In this document: one piece after another, positions 23,656 through 32,828 of the stretch
Position numbering within the stretch: the first letter of the stretch is position 1
Layout: every line of letters begins with the position of its first letter
Assembly: GCA_944363045.1 (NCBI GenBank)
Contig: CALVTT010000014.1
Span: 1-35,191, forward strand
Direction of reading: 5' to 3'
Length of the DNA stretch: 35,191 nucleotides
From: an uncultured Clostridia bacterium
Lineage (GTDB): Bacteria; Bacillota; Clostridia; Christensenellales; Borkfalkiaceae
The notes under the pieces: generated by a model
What the model was told of the DNA's origin: nothing
Database searches by the model: none
Seen by the model: only the letters and a program-made list of their open reading frames with translations
Translations under genes and position numbers: made by a program

Positions 23656-23805
23656 CCTTGCCTCCCTCCATGAGGGAGGTGGCACGGCGCAGCCGTGACG
23701 GAAGGAGTTATGGTGCGCGCGCAAAACCAACTTTACAACCCTTCCGCCTCACTTCGTTCGGAACCCTCTCTGCGTTCGGCACCCTCCCTTACACAGGGAG
23801 GGCTA
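23656..23805. repeat. 150-bp hairpin-rich repeat, copy B
   Basis: Same order of hairpins as copy A, with a handful of differences around 23716-23765. The GC-rich hairpins and tandem plus inverted copies resemble non-autonomous MITE-like elements of gut Clostridia; no transposase is present. Confidence 0.88.
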
Positions 23806-23837
23806 AACTAAGGCGATGCACGAAACGGAAAAGGTGA

Positions 23838-23871
23838 GGCGCGCCGCCCGCATTTTTGCGGGCGGCGCGCC
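23838..23871 (-). terminator. Hairpin terminator after thiI
   Basis: A perfect 14-bp stem GGCGCGCCGCCCGC (23838-23851) with GCGGGCGGCGCGCC (23858-23871), 18 bases beyond the thiI stop. On the minus strand only TTTT within CACCTTTTCC follows, so it is strong in stem but weak in its T tract. Confidence 0.6.
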
Positions 23872-23888
23872 GTCATGATACAATAAAC

Positions 23889-25049
23889 TTAGTCTTCACT
23901 TAAATCATAGACTTCCCGGCTCGCCATCGCCTCCTCCATGAGGCGGGCAACGTCGAGCTTTCCCTCCTCCTCTTCGACGAAGGAGAGCTTGGGCTTGATG
24001 GCGGGGAATTCGGGCAAAAATACCGTACAGCAGTCCTCGTAGGGGAGGACGGAGGTCTCGTACGTGCCGATCTTGCGCGAGAGGGTGATGATCTCGTCCT
24101 TATCAAAGCCGATGAGGGGGCGCAGGACGGGCAGCGTGACGACGGCGTTGGAGGAAGTGATGCCCTCGATGGTCTGGCTGGCAACTTGGCCCAAACTTTC
24201 GCCCGTGATGAGGCACTGCCCGCCGATGCTCCGCGCAAAGCGCTCTGCAAGACGGTACATGAAGCGGCGAAGGAGGGTGACGTTGAGCTCGGCGGCGCAC
24301 TTTGCGTGGATCTCCTCCTGGATATGCGCCACGTTGAGCGTTGTGAGCCGCGCCGAATGGGAGAAGCGGGCGAGCTCGCGGGCGAGCTCCTTCACCTTCT
24401 CCTTGGCGCCGTCGTTGGTGTAGGGATAGCTGTGGAAATGCAAAAGCTCCACGCTCATGCCGCGCTTTGCCATCATGTAGCCCGCGACGGGAGAGTCGAT
24501 GCCGCCCGAGATGAGCAGCACCCCTTTGCCCGAAGTGCCGACGGGCATACCGCCCACGCCCGCCTCGAAGGCGGAGAAGACGAGCGCCGTGCCGTTCTCG
24601 CGGATGTCGAGAAAGACGGTGTGCTGCGGGGCATGGACGTCCACTTTGAGGGCAGGGTTTTGATCGAGTAGGTACCCCCCCACCTCGGCATTGAGCTGCA
24701 TGGAGGTCTTCGGATACTTCTTATCGGCGCGGTGGGTATCCACCTTGAAGGTGCCCTCTTTGGGGCAGACTTCTTTGGCGGCTGCGAACAGCTCCCCCAT
24801 CGAGGTGCCCGTCGAAAGCCCGACGGAATAGGAATGCACGCCGAAGACGCGGGAGATACGCTCGCAAATTTCCTCGGTGCGGCTCTCGTCGAAACAGGCG
24901 ACGAGATAGCGGCCGCTCAAACGGTGCAGTTCGTGTTTGAGGCCCTTCAAGGCGCGCTCCAAATTGACGGAAAAGACGCGCTCGAAATAGCCCCTGTTCT
25001 TGCCCTTTAAGTGGATCTCCGCATAGCGGATGATGATGACTTTTTCCAT
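23889..25049 (-). CDS. thiI: tRNA 4-thiouridine synthetase / thiamine sulfurtransferase
   Basis: ThiI adenylates U8 of tRNA and inserts sulfur to give s4U; it may also pass sulfur to thiamine thiazole synthesis. A ferredoxin-like/THUMP region occupies about residues 1-165, and the PP-loop is SGGIDS (181-186). There is no C-terminal rhodanese domain as in E. coli; the Bacillota form works directly with a dedicated cysteine desulfurase, which is the neighbouring gene. The ATG at 25049 lies six bases after AAGGAG; a TTG two codons earlier is less likely. The length is 386 residues. A conserved DCCTVFLP motif is present near the C-terminus. Confidence 0.95.
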   Translation of the reverse strand: MEKVIIIRYAEIHLKGKNRGYFERVFSVNLERALKGLKHELHRLSGRYLVACFDESRTEEICERISRVFGVHSYSVGLSTGTSMGELFAAAKEVCPKEGTFKVDTHRADKKYPKTSMQLNAEVGGYLLDQNPALKVDVHAPQHTVFLDIRENGTALVFSAFEAGVGGMPVGTSGKGVLLISGGIDSPVAGYMMAKRGMSVELLHFHSYPYTNDGAKEKVKELARELARFSHSARLTTLNVAHIQEEIHAKCAAELNVTLLRRFMYRLAERFARSIGGQCLITGESLGQVASQTIEGITSSNAVVTLPVLRPLIGFDKDEIITLSRKIGTYETSVLPYEDCCTVFLPEFPAIKPKLSFVEEEEGKLDVARLMEEAMASREVYDLSED

Positions 25050-25051
25050 AT

Positions 25052-26179
25052 TCAACTCCTTGCGGTGCGGGCGATGAGTTCGCGCGCCGCGCTGTTGGCA
25101 GCCTCTGCTGCCGCGATCACTTCCTCCTCCGTCGTCGCGGGCGAAAAGCTGAAGCGGAGGACGCCTTGAAGATACTCCTTTGTGACGCCGCAGGCGGTGA
25201 TGACGCGGCTTGTGGGGTGCTTGGAGGAGCAGGCGCTGCCCGTGCCCACTATGACGCCGCGCTCTTCAATAAGGCGCTGCAAAATTTCGCCGCGCAAGTT
25301 TTTTGCCGCAACGGTGAGGATGTAGGGCGTGCCGTCCTTCGGCGAGATGCGCGTGAAGATGCCCTTATCGAGCGCGGAAGAGAGCTGTTCGCGGTAAGTT
25401 TTCAGGCGGGAAAACTCGCTCTCGAGCGTCATAAACTTCTTCTTTGCCGCCGCCGCGAAAGCGAGGATGCCGAAGACATTCTCCGTGCCGCTGCGAAAGC
25501 CCCCCTCCTGTCCGCCGCCGAAGATGAGGGGGGAAAGGGAAACGCCCTTGCGCTTCAAAAGCGCGCCCGTCCCCTTCAAGCCGCCGATCTTGTGGGCGCT
25601 GATCGCATAGAGGTCGATCTCGGGCGTAAGACGGAATAAAAGCTTGCCGAACGCCTGTACGCCGTCGCTCATGAAGAGGCAGCGCGGGTTCTTGCTTTTG
25701 ACCGCTTTGGCGATGGAAGCGATGTCGTTGACGGCGCCCGTCTCGTTATTGACATGGACGAGGGAGACGAGCGTCGTCTTCTCGTCGACAAGGGACAAGA
25801 GCGCCTCCCCATCCACGCTGCCGTCGCCTTTAAGGGGCGCGAAGCGGGGCTCGACGCCGCAGTTTTTGAGCTCTGTAAAGCTCTGATAGACGGCTGCGTG
25901 CTCCCCCGCGCTCGTCACCGCATTGCCGCGGCGGGCGGCGGAAAAAATAGCCGTATTATCCGCCTCCGAGCCGCAGGAGGTAAAGATGAGCTCATAGCGC
26001 GCCTTGTCGGCGATACAGGAAAGCAGAAATTCGCGTGCGCGGCGCACTTCCTCATGCACCAAGACCCCTCCGCCGTAGAGTGCAGAGGGGTTGAAAAATT
26101 TTTCATGCAGATAGGGAAGCGCCGCCTCGACCGCCCCTTCATCGGGACGGGTGGTGGCCGCATTATCGAGATAGATCAT
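25052..26179 (-). CDS. nifS: Cysteine desulfurase (NifS/IscS family), probable ThiI partner
   Basis: A PLP enzyme that takes sulfur from cysteine as a persulfide. YLDNAATTRP starts the protein, the Schiff-base lysine is K197 in SAHKIGGLKG and the persulfide cysteine is C317 in GTGSACSSKH. The long SSKH loop is typical of the IscS/NifS group. The 375-residue length is usual. It lies directly before thiI with only two bases between stop and start, as in the Bacillus nifZ-thiI pair, so its main job is probably tRNA thiolation. A general iron-sulfur role cannot be excluded. Confidence 0.93.
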   Translation of the reverse strand: MIYLDNAATTRPDEGAVEAALPYLHEKFFNPSALYGGGVLVHEEVRRAREFLLSCIADKARYELIFTSCGSEADNTAIFSAARRGNAVTSAGEHAAVYQSFTELKNCGVEPRFAPLKGDGSVDGEALLSLVDEKTTLVSLVHVNNETGAVNDIASIAKAVKSKNPRCLFMSDGVQAFGKLLFRLTPEIDLYAISAHKIGGLKGTGALLKRKGVSLSPLIFGGGQEGGFRSGTENVFGILAFAAAAKKKFMTLESEFSRLKTYREQLSSALDKGIFTRISPKDGTPYILTVAAKNLRGEILQRLIEERGVIVGTGSACSSKHPTSRVITACGVTKEYLQGVLRFSFSPATTEEEVIAAAEAANSAARELIARTARS

Positions 26180-26181
26180 AC

Positions 26182-26790
26182 TTAGTTGGGTTCGTACTTG
26201 CTCCTGCCTGCGGCGCGCACGAGATACTCCAAAATTTCGCGGCGAGCCTCGATGATGACGAGCACCTTCTCCACGGACGAGGAATAGAGGATATAGAAGA
26301 ATTCCTTGCCCGTAGCGGGCTCCTCGTTGGGGGTCATATAGAGGATCTGCTTCTTGGAAAGGCCCGCCCGCGTGCGCTCGAAGGAATCTTTAGAGCAGCT
26401 GCCGATCTTGAGCATCTGGTCGGCCTTGAGCGTACGAAGGAATTTGCGCCTCTTGCCGTTGAAGACTTTGGAGATGCGCAGTTCGTCCTCCACGAAGTGA
26501 TAGTCGAAGCTCACGTTATAGCGCCGCCTGAAGATGAGCAGAAACACCGCAATGAGCACGCCCATGAAAAAGAAGCTCAAAGAAAAGAGCACGTTGAAGA
26601 TGCGGCCGACGGTTTCGAGGTCCTCACTGCCCAGCGCCATGGAGATGGAGGGCAGTCCAAAGAGAAACAGATAGAGCCCGGAGAGCGCGAGAAAGACGAT
26701 GCCGGCAATGGTGAGGCCGTTGTTGAGCTTCTCCTCCTTTGCCGCGTTGACGGGCACCGCGCTCTCCTCATATAACATCTCGCGGTTCAT
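26182..26790 (-). CDS. Two-span membrane protein of unknown function
   Basis: A 202-residue protein with two membrane spans near residues 25-52 and 65-90, followed by a charged, probably cytoplasmic domain containing YNVSFDYHFVEDELRISKV and GKRRKFLRTL. It resembles small DUF-type proteins of Clostridia (possibly DUF6106), but I cannot name a function. The start follows the dapF stop without a gap (TAAATG), and nifS starts two bases after its end, so it is embedded in the operon. Possible roles range from envelope sensing to assembly help; none is shown. Confidence 0.75.
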   Translation of the reverse strand: MNREMLYEESAVPVNAAKEEKLNNGLTIAGIVFLALSGLYLFLFGLPSISMALGSEDLETVGRIFNVLFSLSFFFMGVLIAVFLLIFRRRYNVSFDYHFVEDELRISKVFNGKRRKFLRTLKADQMLKIGSCSKDSFERTRAGLSKKQILYMTPNEEPATGKEFFYILYSSSVEKVLVIIEARREILEYLVRAAGRSKYEPN

Positions 26791-29700
26791 TTAGAATGCC
26801 ACCTTCCCTTCGTAGATCTTCTGGACGTTGCCCGTCAAAATGACACGGCCGTCCGAGCGGTAGCGCACGATGAGGTCGCCGCCGCGGAGCTTGACGGTGA
26901 TGTCGGTATCCTTCTTGCAGAAGCCCTTCAAAACGCAGGCGACCGCCGCCGCTGCCGCGCCCGTGCCGCAGCCCCACGTTTCGCCGTTGCCGCGCTCCCA
27001 CACGCGCATCTTGATGGTGTACTCGTTGACGACGCGGATGAACTCCACATTGGTCTTGCCGGGGAAGTATTTGCTGTTTTCGATCTTGGGGCCGAGCGTT
27101 TGGACGGGCACGTCGTCCACCTTCTTGGAGAAGATGACGCAGTGCGGGTTGCCCATGTTGACGAGGGTGACGGGATATACTTCGCCGTCGATCTCCATCG
27201 GCTCGTCGACGATCTGCTCCCCTTCCCAGACGGAGGGGATCTTCTTGCCCTGAAAGACGGGCTCGCCCAGATCGACGCTCGCCGAAGTCACCACGCCGCC
27301 GAAGGAGAAGACGGTGACGTCCTTGACGCCGCTGCCCGTTTCGATCTTCATCTGATCGCCCTTGACCATGCCCTTTTCGTGCAGGTACTTGGCGACGCAG
27401 CGGATGGCGTTGCCCGCCATCATGCCCTCCGAGCCGTCCTGGTTGAAGATGCGCATCTTGGCGTCGGCGACGTCCGACTTTTCGATGAGCACGATGCCGT
27501 CGCCGCCGATGCCGTAGTGACGGCTGACAAAGTTGATAGCCAGCGATTCGGGGCAGGTGATGCGGCCGTCCGTGTTGTCGAAATAGATATAGTCATTGCC
27601 GCAGGACTGCATCTTGACGAAGTCGAGCTGCATCTTTTGCTTGCGCAGGCGGTTGATGTCCACGAGCTCGGTGTTGTACTCGGTGAACTTGCTGGCGATG
27701 ATGTCGCAGAGGGCGTTGGCGGTATCGAGCGAAGTCAAAACGGTGATGCCGAGAAGAATGGCGTGATGATGGAGCTCGATATAGTCGGCGATGGAGTCGA
27801 CGTCCGTCTTGCCCGTGTAGATGACATAGTCGATCTTGCCCTCGTCCATGAGTTTCGAGACCTGCTTGGTGGCCTTCAGCCGGTCGACGACGGTGACGTC
27901 GATGCCGAGGTCGGAGATGACCTTGGCGGTGCCCGCCGTCGCGTACAGCGTGCAGCCGAGATCGGCGAACTTCTTGGCGATGGAGACGATCTCGAACTTG
28001 TCCTGATCGTTGACGGTGAAATAGACGCCAACGGGACGATCGTGCGTGGGATGGCACATCTTGAAGCCCGCGGAGACGAGCCCCTTGAAAAGCGCTTCCT
28101 CGATGGTCTTGCCGATGCCGAGCACTTCGCCCGTCGACTTCATTTCGGGGCCGAGCTGAGAGTTGACGTCGTTGAGCTTTTCGAAGCTGAAGACGGGCAC
28201 CTTGACGGCGACGTAGGGCGAATTGGGATAGAGCCCCGTGCCGTAGCCGAGGTCGCGCAGGCGGGAGCCCACCATGATCTTGGTGGCGAGCTCCACCATG
28301 GGAACGCCCGTCACCTTGGAGATATACGGGATGGTGCGCGACGCACGGGGGTTGACCTCGATGACGTAGAGCTTGTTCTCGTAGATGAGGTACTGGATGT
28401 TGATGAGCCCCTTCGTCTTTAAGGAGATCGCAAGCTCGGTCGAGATGTCCACCACCGTCTTGAGCATCGCGTCGCTCAAATGATAGGGCGGATAGACCGC
28501 GATGGAGTCGCCAGAGTGCACGCCCGCGCGCTCGATGTGCTGCATGATGCCGGGGATGAGCACGTCCACACCGTCCGAAATGGCGTCCACTTCGAGCTCG
28601 GTGCCCATGAGGTACTTATCGCAGAGCACGGGGTTTTCGATGTGCTGGGCGAGGATGACGTCCATATAGCGGGAGATGTCGTTCTCCGTGAAGGCGATGG
28701 TCATGTTCTGCCCGCCGATGACGTACGAGGGGCGCAGGAGCACGGGATAGCCGAGCATTTCGGCGGCTTTTATCGCCTCCTCCTTCGTCATGACGGTGAC
28801 GCCCTTGGGACGGGCGATCTCGAACTGCTCCAAAAGTTCGTCGAAGCGCTCGCGATCCTCCGCCCTGTCCACGCTGTCGGCACTCGTGCCGAGGATGGGC
28901 ACGCCCGTCTTATCGAGATAGCCGCACAGCTTGATGGCGGTCTGCCCGCCAAAGGTGATGACGACGCCGTAAGGCTTTTCCACGTCGATGACGTTCTGCA
29001 CGTCCTCGGGGGTCAGCGGCTCGAAATACAGCCTGTCCGCCGTGTCGAAGTCGGTGGAGACCGTCTCGGGGTTGTTGTTGATGATGATGACCTCGTAGCC
29101 GAGCTCTTTGAGCGTCCACACGCAGTGGACGGAGGAGTAGTCGAACTCGATGCCCTGCCCGATGCGGATGGGGCCCGAGCCGATGACGATGATGCGCTTT
29201 TTGCCGCTCCTGTCGACGAAGGGCTTGGCTTCGTCGTGATCGAGCTCGTCGTAGGTCGAATAGAAGTACGGGGTCTGCGCCGCGAACTCTGCCGCGCAGG
29301 TATCGACCATCTTGAAGCAGGCGCGCCTGTGCATGGGGAGCGCATGGCCGCTGTACTTTTCGAGCACCTTATCGGGATAGCCGAGCTTCTTGCCGCGAAG
29401 ATATTCCTCCTCGGTAAGCTCTTTGCCCGTGACGGCGCGCTCGAAACGCACCAGATTGCGCAGCTTGCAGAGGAACCAGCGGTCGATCTTGGTGACAGCG
29501 AAAATTTCGTCGGGGGTGATGTCCGCCTTCAAAGCGGCGTAGACGGCAAAGAGGCGCTCGTCCGTCGTCTTGTGGAGCTCCAAAAGCAGCTCCTCGCGGC
29601 TCATTTCCATGAACTTGGGGTGGTTGAGGTCGGAGAGGGAAATTTCCGCGCCGCGCACCGCCTTCATGATCGCCTGCTCGAAGGAAGTACCGATCGCCAT

Positions 29701-30846
29701 CACTTCGCCCGTCGCCTTCATGCGGGAGCCGAGCTCGCGCTTGGCATAGAGGAATTTATCGAAGGGCCACTTGGGGAGCTTGACGACGACGTAGTCGATG
29801 GCGGGCTCGAAACAGGCGTACGTCTTGCCCGTGACGTCGTTTTTGATCTCGTCGAGGGTGTAGCCGAGGGCGATCTTGGTCGTCACCTTGGCGATGGGAT
29901 AGCCCGTCGCCTTACTTGCGAGCGCCGAGGAGCGCGAGACACGGGGGTTGACCTCGATGACGGCGTATTCGAAACTGTCGGGATGCAGGGCAAACTGCAC
30001 GTTGCAGCCGCCCTCGATGCCGAGCTCGGTGATGATCTCGAGCGCCGCCGTCCGCAGCATCTGATAGTCCTTGTCGGAGAGGGTGAGGGCGGGCGCGACG
30101 ACGATGGAGTCGCCCGTGTGCACGCCGACGGGGTCGAAGTTTTCCATCGAGCAGACGGTGAGCACGTTCCCCGCGCTGTCGCGCAGCACTTCGAACTCGA
30201 TCTCCTTCCAGCCGCCGATGTACTTTTCGATGAGCACCTGCGTGATGGGCGAGAGCATGAGCCCGTTGTGGGAGATGAGGCGAAGCTCCTCCTCGTCGTG
30301 CGCGACGCCGCCGCCCGCGCCGCCCAGCGTGAACGCGGGACGCACGATGACGGGATAGCCGAGTTTTTCTGCGATCGCGACGCATTCGTCCACCGTATAG
30401 GCGATGTCGGACGGGACGACGGGCTGATGGATCTTTTCCATCGTCTCCTTGAAGAGTTCGCGGTCCTCCGCCCGATCGATCGCATCGAGCTTGGTGCCGA
30501 TGAGCTTGACGCCCCATTCATCCAAAAAGCCCGATTTTGCGAGCTTGCAGCCCATCGTAAGGCCGGTCTGGCCGCCGAGGGAGGCGAGGAGGGAGTCGGG
30601 GCGCTCCTTGATGATGATGCGCTTTAAGCTGTCCTCGGTGAGGGGTTCGAGGTAGATCTCGTCTGCGAGCATCTTGTCCGTCATGATGGTCGCAGGGTTG
30701 GAGTTGCACAGGACGACGTTGACGCCCGCATCCTTCAGAACGCGGCACGCCTGCGCGCCCGCATAGTCAAATTCCGCCGCCTGACCGATGACGATGGGTC
30801 CCGATCCGATGACAAGTACCTTTTTGATGTCGCTTCTCTTAGGCAT
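26791..30846 (-). CDS. carB-dapF: Carbamoyl-phosphate synthase large chain fused to diaminopimelate epimerase-like domain
   Basis: Residues 1-1071 are a complete CarB: two ATP-grasp halves (GSGPIVIGQAAEFDY; GSGPIRIGQGIEFDY) and the allosteric MGS-like domain (about 935-1071). It makes carbamoyl phosphate for arginine and pyrimidines with CarA. With no stop or evident ribosome site, the frame continues from M1072 (nt 27633) into a full-length 280-residue DapF (QLDFVKMQSCGNDYIY to KIYEGKVAF). DapF normally uses two cysteines. The second is present (WGCGTGA, C222 of the domain), but the first, in the CGNG motif, is Ala (MMAGNAIRC, A73). The domain may therefore be altered or inactive. carA and carB overlap by eight bases. 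Confidence 0.93.
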   Translation of the reverse strand: MPKRSDIKKVLVIGSGPIVIGQAAEFDYAGAQACRVLKDAGVNVVLCNSNPATIMTDKMLADEIYLEPLTEDSLKRIIIKERPDSLLASLGGQTGLTMGCKLAKSGFLDEWGVKLIGTKLDAIDRAEDRELFKETMEKIHQPVVPSDIAYTVDECVAIAEKLGYPVIVRPAFTLGGAGGGVAHDEEELRLISHNGLMLSPITQVLIEKYIGGWKEIEFEVLRDSAGNVLTVCSMENFDPVGVHTGDSIVVAPALTLSDKDYQMLRTAALEIITELGIEGGCNVQFALHPDSFEYAVIEVNPRVSRSSALASKATGYPIAKVTTKIALGYTLDEIKNDVTGKTYACFEPAIDYVVVKLPKWPFDKFLYAKRELGSRMKATGEVMAIGTSFEQAIMKAVRGAEISLSDLNHPKFMEMSREELLLELHKTTDERLFAVYAALKADITPDEIFAVTKIDRWFLCKLRNLVRFERAVTGKELTEEEYLRGKKLGYPDKVLEKYSGHALPMHRRACFKMVDTCAAEFAAQTPYFYSTYDELDHDEAKPFVDRSGKKRIIVIGSGPIRIGQGIEFDYSSVHCVWTLKELGYEVIIINNNPETVSTDFDTADRLYFEPLTPEDVQNVIDVEKPYGVVITFGGQTAIKLCGYLDKTGVPILGTSADSVDRAEDRERFDELLEQFEIARPKGVTVMTKEEAIKAAEMLGYPVLLRPSYVIGGQNMTIAFTENDISRYMDVILAQHIENPVLCDKYLMGTELEVDAISDGVDVLIPGIMQHIERAGVHSGDSIAVYPPYHLSDAMLKTVVDISTELAISLKTKGLINIQYLIYENKLYVIEVNPRASRTIPYISKVTGVPMVELATKIMVGSRLRDLGYGTGLYPNSPYVAVKVPVFSFEKLNDVNSQLGPEMKSTGEVLGIGKTIEEALFKGLVSAGFKMCHPTHDRPVGVYFTVNDQDKFEIVSIAKKFADLGCTLYATAGTAKVISDLGIDVTVVDRLKATKQVSKLMDEGKIDYVIYTGKTDVDSIADYIELHHHAILLGITVLTSLDTANALCDIIASKFTEYNTELVDINRLRKQKMQLDFVKMQSCGNDYIYFDNTDGRITCPESLAINFVSRHYGIGGDGIVLIEKSDVADAKMRIFNQDGSEGMMAGNAIRCVAKYLHEKGMVKGDQMKIETGSGVKDVTVFSFGGVVTSASVDLGEPVFQGKKIPSVWEGEQIVDEPMEIDGEVYPVTLVNMGNPHCVIFSKKVDDVPVQTLGPKIENSKYFPGKTNVEFIRVVNEYTIKMRVWERGNGETWGCGTGAAAAAVACVLKGFCKKDTDITVKLRGGDLIVRYRSDGRVILTGNVQKIYEGKVAF

Positions 30847-31912
30847 GGTGCGCCTCCTTGTTCATTTCGGCGAGGAACTCGTCGAAGAGGTAGTTCGCGT
30901 CGTGCGGGCCGCCGCACGCTTCGGGGTGGAACTGCACGGTGAAGGCGTGCAGCCCGGGATAGTTGACGCCTTCGCAGGTGTTGTCGTTGGCGTTGACGAA
31001 GGTGACCTCCCCCACGCCCTTTAAGGAGTCGGAGACGACTTCATAGCCGTGGTTCTGCGAGGAGATGAACACCTTGCCCGTGGAGACCTGCCGAACGGGC
31101 TGGTTGGCGCCCCGGTGGCCGTACTTCATCTTGTGCGTCTTGCCGCCCATCGCGAGGGCGAAGAGCTGATGCCCGAGGCAGATGCCGAACACGGGGAGCT
31201 TGCCCGCGAACTTTCTGATCTCCTCGATGACGGCGGTGTTTTCCTCGGGGTCGCCGGGGCCGTTGGCGAGCATGATGCCGTCGGGATGGAGGGCAAGAGC
31301 CGCCTCCGCCGTCGTATCGGCGGGCACTTCGATGACATGGCAGCCGCGCTTTTTGAGCTCCTTGACGATGTTGCCCTTGGCGCCGAAGTCATACAGAACG
31401 ACGCGCTTGCCGTCCTCCGGGCCGCTCTCGCGGATCTCGTGTCCCGTGACGGACTTGACGGCATCCTTCACCTTGTAGCCCTTGAGAACGGAGAGATCTT
31501 TGAGGGGCTCGAAGGTGATGGCGGCAGGCATGACGCCCGCCTCGCGCACGATCTTGGTGAGTTCGCGCGTGTCGACGCCGTACACCGCGGGGATATTCTG
31601 CGACTTGAGGTAGTCCTCGATCGTCCCCTTGCAGCGGAAGTTGGAGGGATCGTCGCACTTCTCGCGCACGATGTAGCCGCTCACCCAGCACTTGCCGCTC
31701 TCGCAGTCCTCGGGGATCATGCCGTAGTTGCCGATGAGGGGGAAGGTCTGCGTGACGATCTGCCCGTAGTAGCTCGGGTCGGTGAGGGTCTCGATGTACC
31801 CCGTCATGCCCGTCGTAAAGACGAGCTCGCCCACGACTTCGCGCTCGGCGCCGAAGGAATACCCTTCAAACACCTTTCCGTTTTCCAGCGTTACATATAC
31901 TTTCTTATCCAT
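30839..31912 (-). CDS. carA: Carbamoyl-phosphate synthase small chain (glutaminase)
   Basis: CarA hydrolyses glutamine and channels ammonia to CarB. The class I amidotransferase triad is visible: C245 in FGICLGHQ, H329 and E331 in QFHPEACGG. The N-terminal TGMTGYIETLTDPSYYGQ block is typical. It has 357 residues, with GGGAG six bases before the ATG. It follows argF after 13 bases and overlaps carB by eight, which places carbamoyl phosphate synthesis under arginine-operon control. Confidence 0.97.
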   Translation of the reverse strand: MDKKVYVTLENGKVFEGYSFGAEREVVGELVFTTGMTGYIETLTDPSYYGQIVTQTFPLIGNYGMIPEDCESGKCWVSGYIVREKCDDPSNFRCKGTIEDYLKSQNIPAVYGVDTRELTKIVREAGVMPAAITFEPLKDLSVLKGYKVKDAVKSVTGHEIRESGPEDGKRVVLYDFGAKGNIVKELKKRGCHVIEVPADTTAEAALALHPDGIMLANGPGDPEENTAVIEEIRKFAGKLPVFGICLGHQLFALAMGGKTHKMKYGHRGANQPVRQVSTGKVFISSQNHGYEVVSDSLKGVGEVTFVNANDNTCEGVNYPGLHAFTVQFHPEACGGPHDANYLFDEFLAEMNKEAHHA

Positions 31913-31925
31913 GCGTATCTCCCGC

Positions 31926-32828
31926 TCATTTCATCAGTTTGCACATGACCGCCTTCTGTGCGTGCAGGCGGTTTTCCGCTTCGTCGAAAATTTCGTCGGC
32001 GTGCGCTTCGAAGACATCCGCCGTGATCTCCTCCCCGCGGTGGGCGGGCAGGCAGTGGAGCACCATTGCCCCCTCGTTTGCCGCCTTCATCACTTCGGCG
32101 TTGACCTGATAGCCCTTGAACGCCTTTTCGCGATTCTCCTTTTCGCCTTCCTGACCCATAGACGCCCAGACGTCGGTGTAGATGACGTCGGCTGCGTGCG
32201 CCGCCGTTTCGACGTCCTCCGTCATCATGAATTCGCCGTTCTCCTTCGCCCACTTCACAAGCTCCGCGTCGGGCTCATAGCCCTTGGGGCAGGCGATGGA
32301 GAACGCCATGCCCGTCTTGATGGCGCCCACCATCAGAGAGTTCGCCATGTTGTTGCCGTCGCCCACGAAGCACATTTTGAGCCCCTTGAAGGAGCCCTTG
32401 CGCTCGCGGATGGTCATGAGGTCGGCAAGCACCTGGCAGGGGTGGCAGTAGTCGGTAAGCCCGTTGATAACGGGGATCGAACCGTACTTTGCAAAGTCCT
32501 CCACTTCCTTCTGCGCGAAGGTGCGGATCATGACGCCGTCGAGATAGCGGGAAAGGACGCGCGCGGTGTCCTCCACGGGCTCGCCCCTGCCGATCTGCAG
32601 GTCGTGGTTGGAGAGGAAGAGACCGTAGCCGCCCAGCTCGTAGATGCCCGTCTCGAAAGAGACGCGGGTGCGCGTCGAGGACTTCTGGAAGATCATGCCC
32701 AGCTTTTTGCCCTTGAGGTAGGGGCGGAAGATGCCGTTCTGGCGCTCGTATTTGAGCTGATCGGCCAAATTTAAGATGGTGAGGATCTCCTCACGGGAAA
32801 GATCGCCGAGCTTTAATAGATGTTTCAT
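31926..32828 (-). CDS. argF: Ornithine carbamoyltransferase
   Basis: Joins carbamoyl phosphate and ornithine to citrulline. The carbamoyl-phosphate loop STRTR (51-55) and the ornithine loop HCLPAHRGEE (about 262-271) are intact; HPCQVLADL is present in the middle. The 300-residue length is normal. Its ATG overlaps the argD stop (ATGA), and carA follows at once, so donor and acceptor enzymes are made together. A catabolic role is unlikely next to argJBD. Confidence 0.96.
   Translation of the reverse strand: MKHLLKLGDLSREEILTILNLADQLKYERQNGIFRPYLKGKKLGMIFQKSSTRTRVSFETGIYELGGYGLFLSNHDLQIGRGEPVEDTARVLSRYLDGVMIRTFAQKEVEDFAKYGSIPVINGLTDYCHPCQVLADLMTIRERKGSFKGLKMCFVGDGNNMANSLMVGAIKTGMAFSIACPKGYEPDAELVKWAKENGEFMMTEDVETAAHAADVIYTDVWASMGQEGEKENREKAFKGYQVNAEVMKAANEGAMVLHCLPAHRGEEITADVFEAHADEIFDEAENRLHAQKAVMCKLMK

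Noticed and set aside
23462..23671. Small minus-strand protein gene in the repeat cluster
   Set aside because: Its sequence is made of repeat-derived words (PSLCKGR, VREGAER) and it has no ribosome site.
27100..30627. Very long + strand frames opposite carB-dapF
   Set aside because: They mirror the sense codons, contain no recognisable domain and have no ribosome site; ordinary shadows of a GC-rich gene.
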